A model generated the notes under the pieces. That model saw only the letters and a list, made by a program, of their open reading frames with translations, had not been told where the DNA came from and made no database searches. A program made the translations under genes and the position numbers. Positions 41,451-48,922 of a stretch of 64,000 nt of DNA are shown here, in pieces. The DNA is from Paraburkholderia kururiensis JCM 10599 = LMG 19447 (GTDB lineage: Bacteria > Pseudomonadota > Gammaproteobacteria > Burkholderiales > Burkholderiaceae), in contig NZ_RJZE01000029.1 of the NCBI RefSeq assembly GCF_003986935.1, positions 1 through 64,000 on the forward strand, read 5' to 3'. The first letter of the stretch is position 1. Each line of letters starts with the position of its first letter.

Positions 41451-43655
41451 ATGAGCGTCACCACGTCGGGTTTGCAGTTGAATACGCGTAAGCGGGCATG
41501 GCGCAATGCGATCGAATTGCTCAGCTCGATGCGTTTCGCCATCGCGCTGCTTGTGGTTCTTTCGATCGCGAGCATTATCGGCACCGTCCTGACACAGGAC
41601 GATCCTTATCCGAATTACGTCAATCAGTTCGGTCCGTTCTGGGCCGACATCTTCCGCTCGCTGGGCCTCTATAGCGTGTACAGCGCGTGGTGGTTCATGC
41701 TGATTCTCGGCTTTCTGGTCGTGTCGATTTCGCTGTGCGTGATCCGCAACGCGCCGAAGATGATCGCCGACATGAAGAGCTGGAAGGACAAAGTCCGCGA
41801 AGGCAGCCTGCGCGCGTTTCACCACAAGGGCGAGTATGCGGTGCTGGGCTCGCGTGCGCAGACGGCCCAGGTGCTCACGAATCTTACCGGCCGGCTCGGC
41901 TACAAGTTCGTGACGCGCGAAAGCGACGGCGCCACGCTCATCGCGGCCAAGCGCGGCGCGCTCACGCGCATCGGCTACATCTTTGCCCATCTGGCCATTG
42001 TCGTGATCTGTATCGGCGGGCTGCTCGACAGCAACCTGCCCATCAAGCTGCAGATGTGGCTCTTCGACAAGACGCCGATCCGTAGCAATACCGTCATCAG
42101 CCAGATCGCACCCGAGCACCGTCTCTCGGTCTCGAATCCGACGTTCCGCGGCTATGCGTGGGTGCCGGAAGGCCAGTTCGTTTCCACGGCGATTCTCAAT
42201 CAGCCGAACGGCTCGCTGATCCAGGACCTGCCGTTTTCCATCCAGCTGAACAAGTTCATCGTCGATTACTACTCGACCGGCATGCCGAAGCTCTTCGCGA
42301 GCGACATCGTCGTGATCGATCACAAAACCGGCCAACGCGTTCCGGCGCGCGTCGAGGTGAACAAGCCGTTCGAATACGACGGCGTGTCGATCTATCAATC
42401 GAGCTTCCAGGACGGCGGCTCGCAGATGCAGATGACCGCCTGGCCAATGACGGGCGGCGGCACGAAGACCTTCCCGTTTGGCGGCACGATCGGCAATTCC
42501 GCGCCGCTGCCCGCGTCCACGCCGGGTGCCGACGGTCAGACCGTCGAGTTCACGGATTTCCGGGCCATCAACGTCGAGAACATCTCGAACGGCAGCGGCT
42601 CGACGGACGTGCGCGGCGTGGCGCATCGCTCGCTCAAGGAGGTGTTCGACGAGCGGCTCGGTTCGGGCGCGAAAACGTCGAAGCCGCTCGATCTGCACAA
42701 CGTCGGCCCCTCGGTGCAGTACAAGGTGCGCGACAAGGACGGCCAGGCGCGCGAGTACAACAACTACATGGTGCCCGTCGACGTGGGTGGCGCGCGGATG
42801 TTCCTCGCCGGCATGCGCACGAACCCGGACGATCCGTTCCGCTACCTGCGCATCCCGGCTGACAGCGGCGGCACCGTGAACGAATGGATGCGCCTGCGCG
42901 CCGCCTTCGAAGATCCGGCGCTGCGCGCCCAGGCGGCGCACCGGTTTGCGATGCGGTCCGTGCCCGAAGCCAATCGCGAATTGCAGCAGCATCTCGAGGA
43001 AAGCGCGGTGCGCGTCCTGACCCTCTTTGCCGGCGCCGACGACGTCTCCGGCAAGCCGGTGCCGGGGCAATCCATCGGCGGCTTCCAGGCCATTGCGGCG
43101 TTCATCGACAAGTCGGTGCCGAAGGGCGAGCAGGAAAAGGCCGCAGGTCTCCTGCTGCGCATGCTGGAAGGCTCGACGTGGGACTTATGGCAGCTTGCCC
43201 GCGAGCAGGCCGGCGAGCCTGATGTAAAGCCCGATACCCAGACAACGCGCTTTGTGCAAGATTCGATCAACGCGGTGTCCGACAGTTTTCTGTATGGAGC
43301 GCCCGTTTACCTGCAGCTCGATTCGTTCAAGCAGGTGCAGGCATCGGTGTTCCAGCTCACGCGGGCGCCTGGCAAGAAAGTCGTGTATCTTGGCAGCCTC
43401 CTTCTCGTGCTCGGCATCTTCTCGATGTTCTACGTGCGCGAACGCCGGCTGTGGTTCTGGCTCAAAGATAGCGGCTCGGGCGTGAACGTCGTCATGGCCA
43501 TGTCGACGGCGCGCAGGACCTTCGATTTCGAAAAAGAGTTTGCCCGCACCCGCGATGCCGTCGGCCAGGCGCTGGGCGTCAAACCGCTGACTCCCGACGC
43601 TCCTGGCACAGCCCCTGCTGTGCCGTCAGAGAACGCTGCAGATTCGACCCGGTAA
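41451..43655 (+). CDS. resB: cytochrome c biogenesis protein ResB (Ccs1)
   Basis: This is a System II haem-delivery component, 734 residues. Four membrane segments are visible: three in the first quarter (ALLVVLSIASIIGTVL, WWFMLILGFLVVSISLCV, FAHLAIVVICIGGLL) and one near the C-terminus (VVYLGSLLLVLGIFSMFYV). A large periplasmic domain lies between the third and fourth. It is preceded by CGGAGTTTGA. Together with CcsB four bases downstream it forms the haem export and ligation complex. Confidence 0.95.
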   Translation: MSVTTSGLQLNTRKRAWRNAIELLSSMRFAIALLVVLSIASIIGTVLTQDDPYPNYVNQFGPFWADIFRSLGLYSVYSAWWFMLILGFLVVSISLCVIRNAPKMIADMKSWKDKVREGSLRAFHHKGEYAVLGSRAQTAQVLTNLTGRLGYKFVTRESDGATLIAAKRGALTRIGYIFAHLAIVVICIGGLLDSNLPIKLQMWLFDKTPIRSNTVISQIAPEHRLSVSNPTFRGYAWVPEGQFVSTAILNQPNGSLIQDLPFSIQLNKFIVDYYSTGMPKLFASDIVVIDHKTGQRVPARVEVNKPFEYDGVSIYQSSFQDGGSQMQMTAWPMTGGGTKTFPFGGTIGNSAPLPASTPGADGQTVEFTDFRAINVENISNGSGSTDVRGVAHRSLKEVFDERLGSGAKTSKPLDLHNVGPSVQYKVRDKDGQAREYNNYMVPVDVGGARMFLAGMRTNPDDPFRYLRIPADSGGTVNEWMRLRAAFEDPALRAQAAHRFAMRSVPEANRELQQHLEESAVRVLTLFAGADDVSGKPVPGQSIGGFQAIAAFIDKSVPKGEQEKAAGLLLRMLEGSTWDLWQLAREQAGEPDVKPDTQTTRFVQDSINAVSDSFLYGAPVYLQLDSFKQVQASVFQLTRAPGKKVVYLGSLLLVLGIFSMFYVRERRLWFWLKDSGSGVNVVMAMSTARRTFDFEKEFARTRDAVGQALGVKPLTPDAPGTAPAVPSENAADSTR

Positions 43656-43659
43656 GAAC

Positions 43660-44871
43660 ATGGATTTGACTCAGGTTTCCTCATCCCGCCCCGGCGCGCC
43701 GCGCGTGCCCGCCACGCCGCCCGCCGCTTCGGAGATCAGCGCGCTTGGCGACGAGCGTTCCTTCTTGCGGCGCCTCGGCGCCTTCGACTGGCTGTTCGCG
43801 CTTGCGCTCGTGGCCGGCGCGGGTTTCGCGCTCTCGCGTTACCACGCGCACATGAACTACTACGACAAGCTCGTGCTGGTCTGCACCGTGCCTGCGCTCG
43901 TCGTGCTGGGCTGGCGATGGAAGCCGGCGCGTCTGCTCATGGCGGGCATCGCGGTGCTCTCGCTGGCCGGCATCCAGTTCTACCACGGCGATCTGGCGCG
44001 GGCCGACACCGCCTTCTTCCTGAAGTACTTCCTCTCCAGCCAGTCGGCCATCCTCTGGATGAGCGCGCTGTTCGTGCTTGCCACCTTGTTCTACTGGATC
44101 GGCACGCTCTCGCGCTCGCCCGTGGGCGGTGCGATCGGTTCGAAGCTGACCTGGGCAGCGGTGCTGATGGGCTTCGTCGGACTGATGGTGCGCTGGTACG
44201 AGTCGTACCTGATCGGCGCGGACGTCGGCCATATTCCCATCTCGAACCTCTACGAAGTGTTCGTGCTGTTCAGCCTGATCACGGCGCTCTTCTACCTCTT
44301 CTACGAGAAGCACTACAACACGCGGTCGCTGGGCGCTTTCGTGTTGCTGGTGATCAGCGCGGCGGTTGGCTTCCTGATGTGGTACTCCATTGCCCGCGAC
44401 GCCCAGCAGATCCAGCCGCTCGTGCCCGCGCTGCAAAGCTGGTGGATGAAGATCCACGTGCCGGCGAACTTCATCGGCTACGGCAGCTTCGCGCTGTCGG
44501 CCATGGTGGGTGTGGCCTACCTGATGAAGGAGCGCGGCGTGCTGGCGGACCGCCTGCCGGAGCTCGAGGTGCTCGACGACGTCATGTACAAGTCGATTGC
44601 CGTGGGTTTTGCGTTCTTCACCATCGCCACGATTCTCGGTGCGCTGTGGGCCGCCGAGGCGTGGGGCGGCTACTGGAGCTGGGATCCGAAGGAAACCTGG
44701 GCGCTGATCGTCTGGCTCAATTACGCGGCGTGGCTCCACATGCGGCTCATGAAGGGCCTGCGCGGCTCGGTGGCGGCCTGGTGGGCGCTGACCGGCCTGC
44801 TCGTCACCACCTTCGCGTTCCTGGGCGTCAACATGTTCCTGTCGGGACTGCATAGCTACGGCAAGCTGTAA
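43660..44871 (+). CDS. ccsB: cytochrome c biogenesis protein CcsB (ResC/CcsA family)
   Basis: This is a 403-residue polytopic haem-handling protein. The tryptophan-rich WWD motif is WGGYWSWDPKETW at residues 335-347. It is followed by a conserved histidine region (YAAWLHMRLMKGLRG) near the end. About eight membrane segments are apparent. The start ATG is four bases after resB, so the genes are coupled. A terminator follows at 44897. Gene naming varies among ccsA, ccsB and resC. Confidence 0.94.
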   Translation: MDLTQVSSSRPGAPRVPATPPAASEISALGDERSFLRRLGAFDWLFALALVAGAGFALSRYHAHMNYYDKLVLVCTVPALVVLGWRWKPARLLMAGIAVLSLAGIQFYHGDLARADTAFFLKYFLSSQSAILWMSALFVLATLFYWIGTLSRSPVGGAIGSKLTWAAVLMGFVGLMVRWYESYLIGADVGHIPISNLYEVFVLFSLITALFYLFYEKHYNTRSLGAFVLLVISAAVGFLMWYSIARDAQQIQPLVPALQSWWMKIHVPANFIGYGSFALSAMVGVAYLMKERGVLADRLPELEVLDDVMYKSIAVGFAFFTIATILGALWAAEAWGGYWSWDPKETWALIVWLNYAAWLHMRLMKGLRGSVAAWWALTGLLVTTFAFLGVNMFLSGLHSYGKL

Positions 44872-44896
44872 GATCCGCCGCGCTCGAACGACAAAC

Positions 44897-44928
44897 AACC
44901 GCCGGATGGTTTTCCCCGGCGGTTTTTT
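44897..44928 (+). terminator. ccsB terminator
   Basis: AACCGCCGG (44897-44905) pairs with CCGGCGGTT (44916-44924) around a 10-base loop, followed by a six-T run (44923-44928). It closes the cytochrome c maturation unit before msrP. Confidence 0.9.
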
Positions 44929-45051
44929 GTTTCCAGTGGAAGTTTTTTGCCCGGCGCGTGTTTGCCAGAGTGTGGCCTGCGCGGGGCGGGTCGGACGAAC
45001 GTGGATGCGGTTCGCACGGGATACACCCGCTGCGCCGCGAGGAGTGAAGTC

Positions 45052-46056
45052 ATGTGGATCAAGCGAGCCAGCAGGATTCTGCTGAACGGCGACGACATTG
45101 CGGGAAGCGAGATCACGCCCGAATCGGTGTACCGGAACCGCCGGCGCGTGCTGCAGGCGGCGGGCGCCGCGGCCATCGGCTCGTTGGCGGGCCCGTTCGG
45201 GCTCAGCGCGCCAGCGTTGGCCGAATATGCATCGCCGGACCCGAAGGCGCAGAAACTGGCGGCGAAAACGAACCCTAAATTCGTCGCCCTGGATAAGGTC
45301 ACGTCCTTCAAGGACATCACCACGTACAACAATTTCTACGAATTCGGCACCGACAAGAGCGATCCCGCAGCCAACGCGGGCACGTTGCGGCCGCGTCCGT
45401 GGCGCGTGAGCGTCGAGGGCGAGGTGAAAAACGCGAAGGTCTACGACATCGACGAGTTGCTCAAGCTCGCGCCGCTCGAGGAGCGCGTGTACCGGCACCG
45501 TTGCGTGGAAGGCTGGTCGATGGTGATGCCGTGGATCGGCTTTCCGCTCGCGGAGTTGATTCGTCGGGCTCAGCCCACCGGGAACGCAAAGTACGTCCAG
45601 TTCATTACGCTGGCCGACCCGTCGCAGATGCCCGGCCTCGCGCAGCCGATTCTGGACTGGCCCTATTCCGAGGGCCTGCGCATGGACGAGGCGATGAATC
45701 CGCTCACGCTTGTCACCGTCGGGCTGTATGGCCAGGTGCTGCCGAACCAGAACGGTGCGCCGATCCGCATCATCGTGCCGTGGAAGTACGGGTTCAAAAG
45801 CGCGAAGTCGCTCGTGAAGATCCGCTTCGTCGAAAAGCAGCCGAAGACGAGCTGGAACACGTATGCCGCGAACGAATACGGCTTCTACTCGAACGTGAAT
45901 CCGAACGTCGACCATCCGCGCTGGAGCCAGGCAACGGAGCGGCGCATCGGCGAAGACGGCTTCTTCACGCCGAAGCGCAAGACCCTGATGTTCAACGGCT
46001 ACGGCGATCTGGTCGCGTCGATGTATCAGGGCATGGATCTGAAAAAGAACTTCTGA
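45052..46056 (+). CDS. msrP: protein-methionine-sulfoxide reductase catalytic subunit MsrP
   Basis: This periplasmic molybdopterin enzyme repairs oxidised methionines in envelope proteins. The 334 residues start at ATG 45052 behind GAGGAG. The in-frame upstream extension overlaps a non-coding leader. A twin-arginine-type signal (RNRRRVLQAAGAAAIGSLAG) precedes the mature protein. The Mo-ligating cysteine is Cys151 in YRHRCVEGWSMVMPW. It is paired with msrQ 37 bases downstream, which supplies quinone-derived electrons. Confidence 0.95.
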   Translation: MWIKRASRILLNGDDIAGSEITPESVYRNRRRVLQAAGAAAIGSLAGPFGLSAPALAEYASPDPKAQKLAAKTNPKFVALDKVTSFKDITTYNNFYEFGTDKSDPAANAGTLRPRPWRVSVEGEVKNAKVYDIDELLKLAPLEERVYRHRCVEGWSMVMPWIGFPLAELIRRAQPTGNAKYVQFITLADPSQMPGLAQPILDWPYSEGLRMDEAMNPLTLVTVGLYGQVLPNQNGAPIRIIVPWKYGFKSAKSLVKIRFVEKQPKTSWNTYAANEYGFYSNVNPNVDHPRWSQATERRIGEDGFFTPKRKTLMFNGYGDLVASMYQGMDLKKNF

Positions 46057-46093
46057 GTCGCCCGCGCGAACGGCTGGGGCGGTGGAGCAAGCA

Positions 46094-46804
46094 ATGCAAC
46101 GCGTTTCTGAAACGATGGGCACGGCTGGGAAGGGACAAGCGGCTGCTGCGTCCGCGAGTGCTTCCCGAGCCCGGCCGCGTGCCGCTGCGGGCACGCGCTG
46201 GGTTGCGCCGGCGAAGGTCGCCGTGTTCCTCGCGGCGCTTTACCCGCTGGGGCGCCTCGTGCTGTTGGGATTCACGGGTGGCCTGGGCGCGAACCCAATT
46301 GAGGTCATCACGTGGTCCACGGGACTATGGACGCTTGTATTCCTGTGCATCACGCTGGCAGTCACGCCGCTGCGCCGGCTCACGGGACTCAACGCACTCG
46401 TGCGTTTTCGCCGCATGCTTGGTCTCTTTGCGTTCTTTTACGCGACGCTGCATTTCACGACCTACATCTGGCTCGACAAATGGTTCAACGTCGCCGATAT
46501 GTTCAAGGACATTGCCAAGCGGCCGTTCATCACGGTGGGGTTTGCGGCGTTCGTGCTGCTGATTCCGCTTGCGGCAACGTCGCCACGCGCGATGGTGCGG
46601 CGGCTGGGCCGCCACTGGCAGACGCTGCATCGTGCCATCTACGCGATCGGCGCGCTCGCGATCCTTCACTTCTGGTGGTTGAAGGCGGGCAAGCACGACC
46701 TGGTGTTGCCGAAGATCTACGGCGCGATTGTGGTGGTGCTGCTTGGATGGCGGCTCGCCGTGTGGCTGCGTGAGCGTTTTCGAACGGCGGGCGGCGCGAG
46801 GTGA
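46094..46804 (+). CDS. msrQ: haem-binding membrane subunit MsrQ
   Basis: This is a 236-residue membrane cytochrome b that transfers electrons from quinol to MsrP. Around six membrane helices belong to the ferric-reductase-like fold, including LGLFAFFYATLHFTTYIWLD and the histidine-containing TLHRAIYAIGALAILHFWWL. I prefer ATG 46094 because GGAG at 46084-46087 precedes it. A GTG at 46082 is in frame but overlaps that site. It is convergent with lysA. Confidence 0.93.
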   Translation: MQRVSETMGTAGKGQAAAASASASRARPRAAAGTRWVAPAKVAVFLAALYPLGRLVLLGFTGGLGANPIEVITWSTGLWTLVFLCITLAVTPLRRLTGLNALVRFRRMLGLFAFFYATLHFTTYIWLDKWFNVADMFKDIAKRPFITVGFAAFVLLIPLAATSPRAMVRRLGRHWQTLHRAIYAIGALAILHFWWLKAGKHDLVLPKIYGAIVVVLLGWRLAVWLRERFRTAGGAR

Positions 46805-46930
46805 GTTAGCAGGCGGAGAGGCGTGTCGGCGGCGGGTGCCGCTTTCGAGTTAGCCCGGCCCGCTGCGAGCCGGGCCGAGTGTCGGGCCCTGACGTTTGGC
46901 GCGGATCCTGGGCCCGCTTCAGGCCGCGCG

Positions 46931-48193
46931 TTACGCTGGCAGGACGCTTTCACCCGCGAACAGCTGCGTCACGCTTTCGCGTTCGCGCACGACGTGAGCG
47001 TGTTCGCCGTCCACCATGACTTCGGCGGCGCGGCCACGCGTGTTGTAGTTCGAGCTCATCACAAAACCATAGGCGCCGGCCGAGCGAATGGCGAGCAGAT
47101 CGCCCGGTTCGATCGCAAGCGACCGCTCGCGGCCGAGCCAGTCGCCGCTTTCGCAGACCGGGCCCACCACGTCATAGACCTGTGCCGGCGTCTTTCGCTC
47201 GACGACCGGTTCGATCGCGTGAAAGGCTTCGTACATCGCCGGGCGGGCCAGATCGTTCATCGCTGCGTCCACGATCGCGAAATTCTTTTCGGCGCCCGGC
47301 TTCAGGAATTCGACGCGCGTGAGCAGCACGCCCGCGTTGCCCACGAGCGAGCGGCCCGGCTCGAAGTACACCTCGCGATGGCCGTGGCCGCGCGCTTCGA
47401 TGCGGTCGAGCACCATGCGCACGAACGCGCCGATGTCGGGCGGCGTTTCGTCGTCGTAGCGGATGCCGAGGCCGCCGCCCACGTCGATGTGGCGAATCGC
47501 GATGCCGTCGGCTTCGATCTGCTCGACGAGTTCCAGCAGCTTGTCCACGGCATCCAGGTACGGTTCGACTTCGGTGATCTGCGACCCGATATGGCAGTCG
47601 ATGCCAACGACCACGAGATTCGGCATCGCCGCCGCCGCGCGATAGGTGGCGCGGGCGTCGTCGAACGCCACGCCGAACTTGTTCGACTTGAGACCCGTGG
47701 AGATATACGGGTGCGTCTTCGCATCGACGTCCGGATTCACGCGCAGCGACACCGGCGCCTTCTTGCCGAGCTCACCGGCGACGGCATTGAGCCGGTCGAG
47801 TTCCGGTATCGACTCCACGTTGAAGCATTTCACGCCGGCCACGAGCGCTTCCCGCATTTCAGCCGCACTCTTGCCCACGCCCGAGAACACGCTGTTTTCC
47901 GCTTTGCCGCCCGCAGCGAGCACGCGCGCGAGTTCACCGCCGGAGACGATGTCGAACCCCGCGCCCATGCGCGCAAAGAGGTTGAGCACGGCGAGGTTGC
48001 TGTTCGCCTTCACGGCGTAGTGGATCGACGCGCGGCGGCCCGCGCATGCGTCCGCATAGGCGTACCACGCCGCAGTAAGCGCGGCGCGCGAGTAGACGTA
48101 AAGCGGCGTGCCGAACTGCTCGGCCAGCGAAACGGCGGAAACGCCTTCGACATGCAGCACGCCGTCGACGCGTGTGAACGCGGGTTGAACCAT
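46931..48193 (-). CDS. lysA: diaminopimelate decarboxylase
   Basis: This PLP enzyme makes L-lysine from meso-diaminopimelate. It has 420 residues starting MVQPAFTRVDGVLHVEGVSA. The PLP lysine lies in IHYAVKANSNLAVL, the phosphate-binding region in HIDVGGGLGIRY and the substrate cysteine in GPVCESGDWLG. The start at 48193 lies nine bases beyond the lptM stop, so the two minus-strand genes form one unit. Confidence 0.96.
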   Translation of the reverse strand: MVQPAFTRVDGVLHVEGVSAVSLAEQFGTPLYVYSRAALTAAWYAYADACAGRRASIHYAVKANSNLAVLNLFARMGAGFDIVSGGELARVLAAGGKAENSVFSGVGKSAAEMREALVAGVKCFNVESIPELDRLNAVAGELGKKAPVSLRVNPDVDAKTHPYISTGLKSNKFGVAFDDARATYRAAAAMPNLVVVGIDCHIGSQITEVEPYLDAVDKLLELVEQIEADGIAIRHIDVGGGLGIRYDDETPPDIGAFVRMVLDRIEARGHGHREVYFEPGRSLVGNAGVLLTRVEFLKPGAEKNFAIVDAAMNDLARPAMYEAFHAIEPVVERKTPAQVYDVVGPVCESGDWLGRERSLAIEPGDLLAIRSAGAYGFVMSSNYNTRGRAAEVMVDGEHAHVVRERESVTQLFAGESVLPA

Positions 48194-48201
48194 GTGAAGT
48201 C

Positions 48202-48525
48202 TTATTGGGTTTGCGCCGCATCCGATGCGGCACGCGAGGGCGCTGCGGGTGCGGTGTTGAGTTGGGTGTCCGGCGAGAGCGTCAGTGCGGTGCCCGAGGT
48301 GTCCGGCACTTCGCCTGCCGATACCCCCGACGCGCCCGAAGACGCGGTTTCGGCGCCCGGCTTGACGTCTTCGCCAGGCGGTTCGGTTCGTTCGTTGGGC
48401 TTCGCCGGCAGGGGCGGTACCGTGGGCAGATAGAGCGCGCCGCGTTGGCCGCAACCGGCGAGCGCGCCGCCTGCGAGAATGGCCAGAGCCGCTACAATCG
48501 CGCTCATCCTGAAAACGACTCGCAT
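48202..48525 (-). CDS. lptM: LptM-like (YifL) outer-membrane lipoprotein
   Basis: This is a 107-residue lipoprotein. The signal peptide ends in a lipobox LAGC with the lipidated Cys25, followed by the family signature CGQRGALYLP (compare CGLKGPLYFP in enterobacteria). LptM assists disulfide maturation of the LptD/LptE complex. The C-terminal half is low-complexity (Pro, Ser, Ala, Glu). I start at ATG 48525. A TTG at 48549 is possible. Only 35 bases separate it from divergent cyaY. Confidence 0.85.
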   Translation of the reverse strand: MRVVFRMSAIVAALAILAGGALAGCGQRGALYLPTVPPLPAKPNERTEPPGEDVKPGAETASSGASGVSAGEVPDTSGTALTLSPDTQLNTAPAAPSRAASDAAQTQ

Positions 48526-48560
48526 GACTGTCCCAGAGAATTTAATCAACGGAGTTTAGC

Positions 48561-48878
48561 ATGACCGACAGTGACTACCTGACCCGTGCCGAAGCCGTGC
48601 TGGACGCGGTGGAGCGGGCGATCGACGACATCGACGCCGACATCGAACTGGAGCGCAGCGGCAATGTTTTGACGCTCGAATTCGCCAACCGGTCGAAGAT
48701 CATCGTCAATCTTCAGCCGCCCATGCAAGAGATCTGGATTGCCGCAAAGGCCGGCGGTTTCCATTTCCGCTACGTCGACGACGCGTGGCGCGACACGCGC
48801 AACGACACGGAGTTTTTCGAAGCGCTCTCGGGGTACGCGACGCAGCAGGCCGGCGAGCCGGTGACTTTTACGCCGTAG
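48561..48878 (+). CDS. cyaY: iron-sulfur cluster assembly protein CyaY (frataxin)
   Basis: This 105-residue bacterial frataxin is an iron-binding regulator of IscS. The acidic N-terminal helix (RAEAVLDAVERAIDDIDADI) is followed by the conserved sheet with NRSKIIVNLQPPMQEIWIAA and GGFHFRYVDDAWRDTR. Length is normal. It is divergent from lptM-lysA, the arrangement found in many proteobacteria. Confidence 0.96.
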   Translation: MTDSDYLTRAEAVLDAVERAIDDIDADIELERSGNVLTLEFANRSKIIVNLQPPMQEIWIAAKAGGFHFRYVDDAWRDTRNDTEFFEALSGYATQQAGEPVTFTP

Positions 48879-48922
48879 CTTTACGTCGCGGTTTTACGCT
48901 GAACGCGCGAGCCCTCGCGCGT

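Noticed and set aside
46853..46875. GCCCGGC/GCCGGGC stem between msrQ and lysA
   Set aside because: Only seven pairs, GC-rich and without T-runs. Insufficient to call a terminator for the convergent genes.
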